50,000 nucleotides of DNA from Tubulanus polymorphus (GCF_964204645.1 NW_027437482.1:1-50000), one strand, 5' to 3'. Numbered from the stretch's first letter, positions 35,698 through 46,378 are shown. Notes: generated from the sequence alone by a model not told the origin. Program-made: numbers and translations.

Positions 35698-37903
35698 TTA
35701 GCCCGTGCCAGGTTTCCCTCGTAAATTATCTTAACTGATTAATTATTAATCATCAATCTATTTGCAGAATCATCCTCCGTCGCCTGAAGCAGAAACCCGC
35801 TCAGAGACAGAGTACAAAACAAACTCCAAGATCACAAGCTCCACAGGAATCATCAACCTTTTATCTTTTAATTAGTTCTCTCTGCTTTACTTTGAAAACT
35901 CAATCGAAATTCAGTAAGTAAGAAGACAGACCAAATATCAGAAACAGTTAGAAAAATAAACAAAAGCGCGATATCGGGAACCGAACCCTAACCGCTAGTA
36001 CTGACTGGTTGCCTGTCCCAGGACGATAGAAACCGGTAACCAGTCCACCGCTATTATCTATTTCGAAAATATGCGTCAGCACTGAGATTATATCATAGAA
36101 ACACCCGAAAAGTGTTAGTTAATCTATTATAAATTTAGAAAGAAAGGGAATCTAGAATAGGTAAGAATATACTCAATTACTAAAACGGCGCGCCTGATCG
36201 GGACTCGAACCCGCGGCACCCGAATTAAGCTCCGGAGAATACTCGGGAACCGTACCCGCCGCTCCGAAATTAACCGCTAGTACTGACGGGTTGCCGGTGC
36301 CCCGCGTTAGATACCGGTAACCAGTCCACCGCTCTTATTTATTCTGAAAATATGCGTCGGCACTAAGATTATATCGTAGAAACATCTGAAAAGTACTATT
36401 GTATCCGTCAAAGATTCAGAATTAAAAGGAATCCTGAATAGGTAAAAAACATTTAGAATAGAACTATTCAATTACTAAACGGCGCCTGGTCGGGACTCGA
36501 ACCCGCGGCACCCTAATTAACCTCCGTTTAATCTATAACGTTCGGTCGGGGACCTAACCCGCTACGTCCTAATTAACTATTATCGTATCTACGCGCCAAC
36601 TCTTGGAACATACTCTATATAGATCCGGGTGTCAAGTTTCAAATTTCTCTAAAACAGACAGTTTATTTTCGGATAACAATTCTAATGAGATCGCTCAAAA
36701 GTATTAGTAGCTATATTCAAAAACCGCACTATAGGTTGTAGAAGTATAAGAAGTTTATAGGATAAATAATAGTCCACGGACATCAATCACTGTTTACAAG
36801 TCACTCATAATTAGTGACCGATCGGCCACCTGCGCCTCTTGACTAATTATCCGACTCAATTCTATACAAAATCGCAGTTACGACGCCTTCAAACTCATCA
36901 GTTTTTTTCAAAGAACACAGCCCAATATTCCCGATTCAAAAAGAGTTTTATATCACGTATATATTTCAACCTTCGGATTAAAGAAGAAGATCATAGTGTT
37001 TTTGAACCACTCAAACTACGCAAGCTTAAACCGATTTACTGAATACCCGCGCTCCGGTCTGAATATATTTGTCACATATTCAAGTTCACATAGCTTTACT
37101 CGATCCTAATAACTCTAAATAAGCGTAGTTTATCTAATAGAATCATATTTAAGAACTTAGAATTAAAACAGACGTATCAGTAAGACATTTCTATCAAAAC
37201 TCGTCACCCATAATTAGGGCTAATTAACCACCCGCGCTCACTCAGTAATTTAGATCTTACGGGTTATAACTTCCTACTAAATCGCCGACGCCGCGCTGTC
37301 TAATTCATCCAATTTTCGGTAGAATACCGCGTAGATATTTCAAAATCCGCTCTTTAAAGCTTTAGAATACGGAGAAAACTTGATTAACTAAGAGCCGGAT
37401 TTCACCATTTACGACTATTTAGTAAACACGCGTATATCGGAATACGCCTCGGCCGCGCACCGCTAATTAACGCGTCTAAACTAATTAGGAATTAAGCAAT
37501 TTTGAAACTGAACTCGGACATATTTCGAGCATTCCGGTTCACGTATATTAATAATACATATTCTAGATTTCTCTTTATAGAAAACACTTTGAGTATTCAT
37601 TAGGTTATATCGAAATAAACTTTTCAATTCTATATTAGACACGCCGTTCTTTAGATCTTTAGAACTATACATCAAAGCAAACTATTCAACAGCTAGATCA
37701 AGGGCCATAATTAGTGCTGTTTTCTAGTCACTCTGGATCAAAGGCATAATTAGTCAGACCCCTAGTTTGTCTATTAGCTTGATCACAGAAGTACAATTAG
37801 TCTAGATCACAAGGTCTCATATGGTCACTTAACTTCTAACTCAAATACTGTTCACTTGTTGCGCGCTGCGTGTATAAAAACCCGTGTCTAATCCTAGTTC
37901 AGC
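35698..37903 (+). other. Second copy of the 2.2 kb promoter-bearing segment (between F and G)
   Basis: Colinear with 12697-14901 throughout, with scattered substitutions and small indels (for example an extra AGA near 36987). Boundaries are the same: the CCTAACC end of the previous unit on the left and the ATG of the next unit on the right. It contains the same minus-strand tRNA-like relics, the GATCA...ATTAGT repeats (37696-37822) and the promoter. No conserved ORF. Confidence 0.8.
37873..37903 (+). promoter_or_regulatory. TATA + initiator promoter of unit G
   Basis: TATAAAA at 37873-37879, initiator TTCAGC with its A at 37901, ORF1 ATG at 37904. Sequence and spacing are identical to the unit B promoter. 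Confidence 0.65.
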
Positions 37904-39466
37904 ATGATTCCTGCACTGACACTGACGAAGGCAACCTCGCCGAAATATCTGTCAATGGAGCGATCTACTCGAAAGAAGAAACGACAACCAGCTGAGAAGA
38001 CCAGCAAGGGCGGAGGACGCCCTGAGCGACACCAGCAACCCGGGATGTCGCCGAAAACGTATTATAGAGCTCTTCAAGTGGCGCACCACCTTGCCCAGTT
38101 GAGCTCTGGTCCGAAAGCGATTCGGAGGAAGAAGGACCATCTGAAGATGTTCCTGCGGCCGGCGGCTTGCACCGAAGCAGTAACGGTGCAGCTGCACGCT
38201 GCCGCGGACGTCTGGATGGAGACAGTTTCGAAAGAGCTGACCATCCATTACGCTGCCACATTTGTTGAGCTAATGGGTGATCCTCTGCCGGACTGTCTAT
38301 CAGCACAGGATGTCGCCCTGACATGGGCCCGGAGGAATTTCGGCTCCCGTCTGAGCCCCGGAACGATCCGGCTTTTCAACATCGCGCTGGATTTGCGGTC
38401 GAAATTCCGCGGTCAGGCTCTGTCTGACAAACTCAGAAATGTCCTATCTAACCCACCTTCTTCCCCTTCTCATTTCAGGTCACACCACCAGGAGGCACCC
38501 ACGGAGCCGAAGATTCGTCCGCCGCCGAGACCGAGCCGGAAGATTCGAAAGCCCGCGACGCCGAGGACGCCTGCACCAACCGCAGCCGCGCCCGCCGCGC
38601 CCACAGCGCCTCCTTCTTTTTCTGATTCCAGGTCACCGAGAAGCTACGCGGATGTCACCAGGACGCCACCACCCAGAATGGCGCCACCACCGAGAAGTCC
38701 GATGCCGACGCCGCCGCCGCCACCAAGAAGTCCGACGCCACCGAGAAGTCCGACGCCGCCGCCTCGAAACCCGACGCCGCCGCCGCCGCCGCAGAGAACG
38801 CCGACCGCACCAACCAGCAGTCCGACGCCGTCTCTCTCTTCTTCTCTTTCCAGCTCTCCGTCTCATTACAGGTCACCAGGGCGCCTACTGCCAGCGCGAA
38901 GTCCGACGCCAACACCGAGACCGATGGCGCCCCAGGAAGTTCGCCGTCATCCGAATACGGGTCGGAAGAAACAGGATTGGAGTCTGCCACCAACCCGGCG
39001 ACCCATTCTGGTGATTGGTGACTCAAATCTGAGTAACATCACATCAAGCCGCCGTCCGGATGACGTCCAGATCGAGAGCTTCCCCGGCTGCAAGATAGCT
39101 CATCTCGCCGACCTGATCGATGCTGTACCGGAGCGCCGAGATCGCCCGGATACGGTGATCATCAGCGTCGGAATCAACAACCGCGACAACAACTTCGAAG
39201 CGACCGCCAGGAAGACCACACAGCGCCTGATCAACGCCGCAGTCAAGAAGTATCAGCACTCGTTCGTCCACTTCGTTCAACTCAACACGACCCGCGAACA
39301 CCAGCAGTTCGCCCGGAAGTTCAACGAATTCCTCGAGAATAACGACGACGTCACCGCGATACCACCCATCGATGATCGACGCTTCAGAGTTGTTGGAGAC
39401 GGGATCCACTGGAACCGTGGTACAGCTAACACCCTGCTGGACCACTGGCTCAGTGGTTTAAACTAA
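37904..39466 (+). CDS. ORF1 of unit G (SGNH-like, 520 aa)
   Basis: Intact. Differences from unit D: Gln28 for Pro, Thr52 for Asn, Glu122 for Gln, Pro257 for Thr, and one additional Pro in the proline run near 291-296. Catalytic SGNH residues are kept, shifted by one. Confidence 0.92.
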   Translation: MIPALTLTKATSPKYLSMERSTRKKKRQPAEKTSKGGGRPERHQQPGMSPKTYYRALQVAHHLAQLSSGPKAIRRKKDHLKMFLRPAACTEAVTVQLHAAADVWMETVSKELTIHYAATFVELMGDPLPDCLSAQDVALTWARRNFGSRLSPGTIRLFNIALDLRSKFRGQALSDKLRNVLSNPPSSPSHFRSHHQEAPTEPKIRPPPRPSRKIRKPATPRTPAPTAAAPAAPTAPPSFSDSRSPRSYADVTRTPPPRMAPPPRSPMPTPPPPPRSPTPPRSPTPPPRNPTPPPPPQRTPTAPTSSPTPSLSSSLSSSPSHYRSPGRLLPARSPTPTPRPMAPQEVRRHPNTGRKKQDWSLPPTRRPILVIGDSNLSNITSSRRPDDVQIESFPGCKIAHLADLIDAVPERRDRPDTVIISVGINNRDNNFEATARKTTQRLINAAVKKYQHSFVHFVQLNTTREHQQFARKFNEFLENNDDVTAIPPIDDRRFRVVGDGIHWNRGTANTLLDHWLSGLN

Positions 39467-39493
39467 GTATTAGTGAGACCAACGGGTCCACTA
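39457..39493 (+). promoter_or_regulatory. -1 frameshift signal, unit G
   Basis: TTTAAAC at 39457-39463 and stem-loop at 39471-39493, unchanged even in this most divergent copy. Confidence 0.82.
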
Positions 39494-41922
39494 TTGGTGA
39501 GTTAAATCAACCGGAATTAACCAATGCTTCTCTGATTTCTTCCATTTCCAGGTCCGACGAACACGAAGAACCGGCACCAAACCAAGCGCGACGCGATCCG
39601 GTCACCGCTCTCGGGAGCCCGGTGGTCAACCTCACACGTTCACTCCGCCTAAGTCCGGCGCAACATCAGCTACTCCGAAAGGGCCTCACTTATTGCCCGA
39701 CTCCAAAAATCGGTTCTGATGCCGCCGCGACCGAGCGCACCAAGGGAGTGTGCCGATTCAACCGGCTAGTGAAACTCGACCATCACTTCCGAGACAAACC
39801 GGACCGCGAGGCTCCGCGTTTCCGTCTGCCCAGCAGTTGGGCTCCGGATGAAATAGAACCAGTAATCGCCGGGTTCTGCAACGACGCGCACGAATTGGCT
39901 CAACAAACCAGGGATACGCGTCGCGTAAATGATAACCTCACTAAACAGGAACGCGAAGCCCTCCAGCAGCTGCGTGACAACACTAATATTGTCATCAAAG
40001 CCGCCGATAAGGGTTCCGCTACGGTTATCATGGACCGCGACGACTACGTCCACGAAGCCATGCGCCAACTAGCCGATCTCGAGTATTATCAGCCGCTGCA
40101 GCAACCGATCTTCGAACAGACCGGGGAAGAAATTCGCGAAATCATCGAAAATATGGCTCGACGAAAAATCATCCCGCTAAAAACCGCCGAATATCTATTA
40201 CCGCCCGATAATCCGAAACAGAGGCAGTTCTATCTGCTTCCCAAAATCCATAAAGAACGCGAGAAGTGGACGGTACCCGATCGCGTACCGCCGGGGAGAC
40301 CGATCGTCTCCGACTGCGGCTCCGAAACCTACGAAATTTCGGAATGGATCGACTACTATTTGCAGCCGATCGCCCGCGGTCACCCGTCGTACGTCAAAGA
40401 TACCAACCACTTTCTAGATATTTTGGCCGGTAAACAATTTAGCGCCGATGCGTTACTCGTCACCATGGACATCGATTCGCTCTACACCAACATCCCCCAC
40501 GAAGAGGGTATCGCCAGCATCCGACAAGCTCTCCGAGATAACCCGAACCCGGGACGCCCGGATGCCGAGCTGCTGAAACTACTCGAAATCAGCCTGAAGA
40601 AAAATGACTTTAACTTTAACGAAAACACATATTTACAGGTAAAAGGTACCGCAATGGGTAAGCGTTTTGCTCCTTCTTATGCCAATATCTTTGTAGCCGA
40701 ATGGGAAAAAGAAGGTCTGTCCAGAAGCGAACTCCAACCATCGCTATACGCTCGGTTCATCGACGACATCTACATAGTTTGGGAACACGGCCGCGAAACG
40801 TTGATGCAATTCATCGACGTCCTACAAACAGTGAGCCGATCCATCAAACTCAAGTTCGAAATCAGCGACACCAGCGTCAACTTCCTGGACGTAACCACCT
40901 TCAAAGGCCCGCGATTCGAGACAAGTGGCACAGTAGACACCAAAGTCTACTTCAAACCAACCGATTCGCATCAATTACTACATCGATCCTCGTTTCACCC
41001 TAAACACACATTTTCCGGTATAGTTAAAAGTCAAATTCTCCGGTTCCGGCGCATCTGCAATAACGATTCGGACTTACACGCAGCGTCCGGAACCGTCCTT
41101 AAAGTACTCAGAGGTCGTGGCTACAAAGACCGCGAACTGCGACACATCAAAAGCCAAGCTCTACGGCACCACGCCGAACGAGATCTACGAGAACAACAAC
41201 GGGCCGACGAACCGCCGAAAAAGCGTTTACCGCTTATCTTACCTCACTCCGAAGCCAACCGAACCCTAGCCCGTAACATCCGAACCAGATTTACGGAACT
41301 GGCTACGGCCACCGGCCGGTCTGACGAGGTAACCACGGTCACCGCCTACACCAAGCACAAGAGTCTCAAAGATCTCCTAACTTCGTCGCAGCTCAAACCC
41401 ACGGAGCCACCCCCTCCCCGAGTCCCCTCTTCACCGCATCGTAACAGAAATACTTCCGTTGTTTCCAATTCTTCTATTTCCAGGTCTACTCAAAGAACTC
41501 CGTCAACCCGACGTCGAGGCACCGAGAAATGCAGAACACCCAGATGTCGTACGTGTCCACTCGTCCGAGAAACAACCGTTTGCCGCAGCCACAACAAAAT
41601 GCACGCGATCCGCAGCACAATTAATTGCGCGACCCGTGAAATTGTATACTGCATCGAATGCACCAAGTGCAACATGCTGTACGTCGGCCAAACCGGAATG
41701 TCTCTACGAGAACGCGTCACTCATCACGTCTCACGCATCAGAACGAAGAATTCGACTCCAGTCTCGGACCACTTCAACCAAGTCGACCACACCCGCGAAC
41801 ACTTTCGGGTGTACGGTCTCCAACACCTACCAGGCTCCACGAGACCGATCCGCGAAGCAGCCGAACAAGACTGGATACGACGACTCGACACGAACACGCC
41901 CCGAGGCATGAACGTCCCGTAG
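39463..41922 (+). CDS. ORF2 of unit G (PLE RT-GIY-YIG)
   Basis: Intact; the protein appears identical to units A, B and F. A silent change near 41541 (CCCAGA for CCGAGA) is private. Confidence 0.94.
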   Translation, partial: LSISETNGSTIGELNQPELTNASLISSISRSDEHEEPAPNQARRDPVTALGSPVVNLTRSLRLSPAQHQLLRKGLTYCPTPKIGSDAAATERTKGVCRFNRLVKLDHHFRDKPDREAPRFRLPSSWAPDEIEPVIAGFCNDAHELAQQTRDTRRVNDNLTKQEREALQQLRDNTNIVIKAADKGSATVIMDRDDYVHEAMRQLADLEYYQPLQQPIFEQTGEEIREIIENMARRKIIPLKTAEYLLPPDNPKQRQFYLLPKIHKEREKWTVPDRVPPGRPIVSDCGSETYEISEWIDYYLQPIARGHPSYVKDTNHFLDILAGKQFSADALLVTMDIDSLYTNIPHEEGIASIRQALRDNPNPGRPDAELLKLLEISLKKNDFNFNENTYLQVKGTAMGKRFAPSYANIFVAEWEKEGLSRSELQPSLYARFIDDIYIVWEHGRETLMQFIDVLQTVSRSIKLKFEISDTSVNFLDVTTFKGPRFETSGTVDTKVYFKPTDSHQLLHRSSFHPKHTFSGIVKSQILRFRRICNNDSDLHAASGTVLKVLRGRGYKDRELRHIKSQALRHHAERDLREQQRADEPPKKRLPLILPHSEANRTLARNIRTRFTELATATGRSDEVTTVTAYTKHKSLKDLLTSSQLKPTEPPPPRVPSSPHRNRNTSVVSNSSISRSTQRTPSTRRRGTEKCRTPRCRTCPLVRETTVCRSHNKMHAIRSTINCATREIVYCIECTKCNMLYVGQTGMSLRERVTHHVSRIRTKNSTPVSDHFNQVDHTREHFRVYGLQHLPGSTRPIREAAEQDWIRRLDTNTPRGMNVP

Positions 41923-42035
41923 ACCGCCTCACTACAACAATTAACTCTCACTACTTTTTTACAGGGATAACCCGCTGCCCGTGCACTAGTGGGGTCTCCA
42001 AACCTTCGGTTTGGTCCCCTAACCTCTATCTCTAA

Positions 42036-42056
42036 ACCTAACCCTAACCCTAACCC
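42036..42056 (+). repeat. Telomeric repeat at the chain's inner boundary
   Basis: About three CCCTAA units end the chain. To the right no telomeric repeat follows, so this marks the former telomere/interior junction or an interstitial telomeric tract. Confidence 0.9.
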
Positions 42057-42093
42057 TTACAGTTACTGTAAGAGCTGATCAGTGATAATCAGC
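42056..42093. repeat. Two adjacent short inverted repeats at the telomere-interior boundary
   Basis: CTTACAG-TTA-CTGTAAG (42056-42072) overlaps the last C of the telomeric tract. GCTGAT...ATCAGC follows at 42074-42093. Both are perfect 6-7 bp arms with short loops. Confidence 0.6.
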
Positions 42094-42140
42094 AAAATGA
42101 GATGTAGTTGATGATAGAGCGCGACCTAAAACACAGCTTA

Positions 42141-42325
42141 CCCTGTGTCTCTAATGCGGCACCGCTCTCTTACCCCGCCCTGTGTCTCCAATGCGGCACC
42201 GCTCTCTTACCCCGCCCTGTGTCTCTAATGCGGCACCGCTCTCTTACCCCGCCCTGTGTCTCCAATGCGGCACCGCTCTCTTACCCCGCCCTGTGTCTCT
42301 AATGCGGAACCGCTCTCTTACTGAG
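42141..42325 (+). repeat. 37-bp minisatellite, five units with alternating variants
   Basis: Units start at 42141, 42178, 42215, 42252 and 42289 (CCCTGTGTCTCTAATGCGGC...). Units 1, 3 and 5 read GTCTCTAAT while 2 and 4 read GTCTCCAAT, so the true period is a 74-bp dimer. The last unit has GGAACC for GGCACC. Confidence 0.9.
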
Positions 42326-42573
42326 TCTCTCTCAAAATATTCCTGAGTTTAATTCCTAATAATCCATTTTTGTAAATTCAACTCGTATAAACTATCAAAC
42401 CGACATAAAACCACATTTCATCATCGTAACGCAGTTAGTTATTTTACTGTTACGTAATTTGTGTCGAGTCAACTAGACACCCGGATTAATGAGGATGACT
42501 GAGGTTTTTTTTTAAAGAGAAATATCTAGAGGTCACCCAGACTCAATTTTACCCCTTTGATATCATTCGAGGT
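42326..42573. other. AT-rich interval without recognised feature
   Basis: It contains a nine-T run near 42507. I see no gene or recognisable repeat here. Confidence 0.6.
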
Positions 42574-43966
42574 GAAGTTCTTTATTTCTGTGACAAATTT
42601 CTATGAAATATTTTGCTCAAATAAATTCATTCTGATCTAATATCAACGAAAATAAGTGTAGTTATTCATAATTCAGTATGAAATTGGGCTCTGTTTTGAG
42701 GAATTACTATTTTTCCAGAAATCGGATCCAGAATATCACCTTGCCATCACCATGACAACGCACCAGTCAAAACAAACAACAATCATTCAGAAATGAAGCC
42801 CTGTAGATTCTTAAATTTGGTTTCAAGTTTCTTTACTTTGGTTGAGTAGATTCTGAATGATGCAAAGTTTACTAGAGACACTGGTTTTATCAAAATCATC
42901 TCTGGAAGACAGTGCCAATCCTGGAAGGGTTTTAACAGTAACTCAGATATTGTGTTCCACAGCATTCAGATCAAACCAACAGTTCACACTCAATTTGAGA
43001 ACTATTTTGTGTTTATCTAAAATGCATTTCACGTTTATTTTGACTCAAGATATAAATTTCTAAATTTCCAATAGATGGCACCTGTGATATACAGTATATT
43101 CGTATTAATCCAATAATTTGGTGGTTCAGCAGAAATCCAATAGGTGGCGATCATGTCGTAATAACTATTCATCAGTATATATCAGACACCCTGGTTTATC
43201 ATCTGATCAAAATCACTGGGTTTGAACTTGGAACATCCTAAAAATCCTCTAAACAGCATGAAACATCACAGTCATTTAGAATCAATAATTCATTCATTTG
43301 ACGCGCAGTCAATTTCAGGTGTAGACGTGTCGCAGGTTTCAGTTATTGAGATCCTCCTCCATTAGACTGAAAATAAATCAAACAACGTTCATTATAACAT
43401 CATTAGAGCAATTCACAAAAATCATATCAAATATTCGATACAAATAAGAGTAACTAAACGAACCTGATCTAAACATCACCTTCTTTTGAGTAGAATAAAC
43501 AAAACTCTAGCGTTACGCCTACATCTGAAATAATACAAAACACTGAAAATCATTATTTCTTCATCAGATAAAAATGAAAACAGATTCAACAAGATTCAAA
43601 ATGCTTTTAGTGCCAAGAATTTTCAGTGTTACAATCTTTTTTTCATACAAGACTTAACGGTAAATTAGTTCAGACTTAGAGCAGGGAACACTATATGAAT
43701 TTATTCCCACACCGTCTGAAATTACAGATTTCACAATGAAATTTGCAGCGTGTTCGTTGCTCAGCAGCAGGTGAATCGCACCATTCAAACATGTTTGATA
43801 TTTCCACAGTTAATTTCAGCGCAGCAAAATTTTTGTTTAGTCCCAAACACAGTAAATTGAGCCGCAATCTTTGACAAGCTTTCAAATCATGACGGCATCA
43901 ATGATTTGAGAACGGCGCTGAAAACCTGCTTGGATTTTGGTTAACTCGGTTTTAAAACACCACAGT
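42574..43966. repeat. Dispersed repeat family X, copy 1 (longest)
   Basis: Its left part matches 49075-50000, its middle and right parts match 46800-47237 and 47283-47935. It is AT-rich without a long frame. A short minus-strand frame (43691-43885) is partly conserved in the copy at 47663-47848, but other copies break it. Orientation and class are undetermined; no terminal repeats or RT sequence were found. Confidence 0.7.
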
Positions 43967-44690
43967 TTTTAACTTCGAAACTGTTTCTACAAATCTACTG
44001 TGGGTTTTTTATTCGTCGACTAAAAGTGGTGCAACGCCGTGCATATCACAGCAGTTTGTGTCAGTTGCGATCGAAAGCAACTGTTGGCCTACTGTAGGCC
44101 GGAGTAGAACACGGGCATCTAGCCCGATACGGCTTGCGACGAGTCGGTAGGCGTCGCAAGCCGGCATATGTCGAACAGATAGAGCAGAAACTGGCGGCCT
44201 CTCGTAGGCCGTTAATCGGCGATAAACCCAGTTGTGTCGGTAGGCGTCGCGTTGCTTGTCGACATAAGTCAGCCTTAATCCTGCTTTCTCAGAGAACTGC
44301 TCTTCCTTCTCTTTGAGATTTTCCTAAATCTGCACCCGTACCTTCGCCGTGCCCTCCTCCAATTTTCCAGGGGATCCTCGTGATTCGTGAGATTGTAGTC
44401 GGGAAATTCTCTTACCTGTTTTGGAATCCGCTCGGTCCGGCAACGGCGCTTCCCGATAAACTACCGTTCAAACTGGAGCCAGCAATCGCTCTGTTACTGG
44501 CCGATTAGCGATCGCTCTCATCGCGGATTATCCCGACTCGGTCGATGTGGCTTCCGCTAGCGCTAAGACTGCCAGTCATAGCCATAGACATCTCACCGAT
44601 ACTAGGTCCGATACTGGAGTTCGCTACCCGGTGACTGGTCGTTTCTATACTGTGAGAATCAGCTACAACAAATATAAACATTCACTCATA
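43967..44690. other. Unique interval with one strong hairpin
   Basis: A perfect 12-bp inverted repeat, CGGCTTGCGACG (44130-44141) and CGTCGCAAGCCG (44152-44163), with a 10-nt loop. Related GTCGGTAGGCGTCG motifs recur at 44143 and 44237. A 60-codon frame spans it but has no recognisable features. No gene call. Confidence 0.5.
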
Positions 44691-45100
44691 CTAGTACTGA
44701 ACTAACTTAAATGACGTCATAGGGCGATTTATATAGCAGCCACACCAGACAACATGGCTTTATCAGTTAAACCCCCTATGACATCATCAAATTATCTTTC
44801 TCTTTCTGGCAAGTCTATATAAAACGTAGAAAAGTTGGCCACCTCCAATAAATCCGCCTATGACATCATCAAATTATCCCTTCAGAATCCTAGAAAGACC
44901 GCTGATTCCGGACCCTGCACTATATGAAAAGTATGGTTTAAGTACTTACGGGCGTAAGGCCCCGATGGGCCACTTCCTTCGTTCTTTTCGAACTCAAATC
45001 GAACTCCGCCCGGAGTCAGTCGTCGATACGCCGCAACCACCGCTGCGACACAGCGATATCGGTACCACGCCGTAAACATACGGCTAAACTAGCGACAACT
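44691..45100. repeat. Duplicated motif region with CRE-like and TATA-like sequences
   Basis: CCTATGACATCATCAAATTA occurs at about 44775 and again 82 bp later at about 44857. A palindromic TGACGTCA (CRE-like) lies near 44712, and TATATAAA near 44816. These could be a promoter or a decayed repeat; no downstream gene is recognisable. Confidence 0.35.
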
Positions 45101-45520
45101 GGCGCTACGATAACAGACGCAGTTACACCACCGGCTATTACCATATTCCTCTTGTGCTGTGGTAGGTGACCGTAACGTGTGTGTAACTGAAACACAAGAT
45201 AAACACATGAGAAATAGCATTTTTCATAGTAAAATTTGCGATAAAAATCTAGCGCGTGGTGGATTTAGGTTCCAATTTCTGTTTCTGACTAGCGCCATCA
45301 AGCGAGTAATTTCAGAACTTGAATATGTCGATATCCTGTATTTCACCCGATAAGCCTTATCCTATGTCCTTGTCATTACGGTTAAATGACAGTAACCACT
45401 TGATACAGTTTATGCGCAGTGTTTAGAACTAGGATTTTGACAAATAAAATCAATAAGGATTTATTACTTCTAAGTGTTGGTTATTCAACGTCACTCTGTG
45501 AATTCAATTCGAATACAGTC
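45101..45520. other. Interval with one short shared segment
   Basis: A segment of about 45 bp (45388-45432, ACAGTAACCACTTGAT...) recurs at 47238-47282 between family X copies. Otherwise nothing recognised. Confidence 0.5.
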
Positions 45521-45830
45521 TATATTCAATCCCAGTTTTTGGCTATATTCAATTATTGAAAAACTGGGATTGGGATTGACAATCCCAGTTTTTTGTGTGG
45601 TTTTAATTTGACACTGGACCCAGTTCCACAGTTGTGGGGGTTTAATTTCATCCAGTTCCACAGTTGTATGGGTTTAATTGAGACTGGATCCAGTTCCAGT
45701 AAGGGTTATAACTGTTCCTAGGTGGGAGGTGTTTACATACAGTGACATCAGTTCGTTAACAGTCCCTATAGTCAATTATAGTCAATTTGACTTTGTATTG
45801 AGTTTAACAGTTGTGTGGGTTTAATTTCAA
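45521..45830. repeat. Inverted and direct short repeats (CAATCCCAGTTTTT / CCAGTTCCACAGTTGT)
   Basis: A perfect 14-bp inverted repeat at 45527-45540 and 45559-45572 is followed by a third CAATCCCAGTTTTT at 45580. Then CCAGTTCCACAGTTGT occurs twice near 45620-45670 with GGGTTTAATT between. It looks like decayed transposon ends. Confidence 0.5.
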
Positions 45831-46215
45831 CATGAAAGGACTTTTCAAAGGACATAATAATATCTGTAATGAGGCATTCAATGAATGAACACTTTAAATC
45901 CCAATTCATCTGTTTGGGTTAAATTCCTTTAGTTCAACAATTTCATCAAATTGAAAAACTGTAGTCAGAAAGCTGACCTATCACACATATTAAGCTATCA
46001 TTTTATGTCTCACGTGGTCACCCTGTGTGATAGGCTTCACGTATAAAAGACTTTCAGTTATGTGTCCATGCGTATATGTTCTCGGAATTCGGATCAAAAA
46101 TGACCTTTTGGGCACGAGGCCCTTGTGATTCGTGTGGAAATATAATAATGATCACTAAATTGAGATTCTCAGAGACAGACGGCAGATGGATTCCTAATAT
46201 TAGTCGATAATTTAC

Positions 46216-46378
46216 CTCGCGTCCGACCCAGACGGGAATCTCTATGATCATCGCGGGAACTGCGATTCCAGCAACGAGTCCGATACCGACCGGAGCGCCA
46301 ACTAACGTGCCGAGTTGCCACAATATCTTCTTCTTTCGGCTCCATGGCTTTTTACCCCAGAAAGTGCAGCCAGACGGA
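46216..46378 (-). CDS. Possible single exon of an RNF19-like RBR E3 ubiquitin ligase (partial)
   Basis: On the minus strand a 163-bp open segment is bounded by an acceptor (TTGATTTTCAG before 46378) and a donor (GAG|GTAAAT after 46216). It encodes [20 protein letters not shown] followed by a Gly/Ala-rich hydrophobic stretch ending IPVWVGREV. From memory this resembles the first transmembrane region of RNF19A/B (Dorfin-type, ER-associated RBR ligases), where the family has IGIPVYVGR; here IEIPVWVGR puts a Glu in the hydrophobic part. No RING, IBR or further exons are visible nearby. It is therefore either one exon of a gene with long introns or a stranded pseudo-exon. The enclosing frame is 46054-46392. 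Confidence 0.45.

Larger units (their letters stand above)
37904..42043 (+). mobile_element. PLE unit G, most centromere-proximal copy
   Basis: Full length, 4140 bp, with one extra Pro codon in ORF1. Its 3' end runs into CCCTAA repeats and then interior chromosome sequence, so it is the founder position of the chain if units were added toward the telomere. It has the most private ORF1 substitutions of the six complete copies, consistent with greater age or less homogenisation. Confidence 0.93.

Noticed and set aside
42108-42302. 64-codon frame over the minisatellite
   Set aside because: Produced by the 37-bp repeat; no independent support.
44134-44316. 60-codon frame over the 12-bp hairpin
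   Set aside because: Short, Arg-rich by base composition, no homolog recognised.
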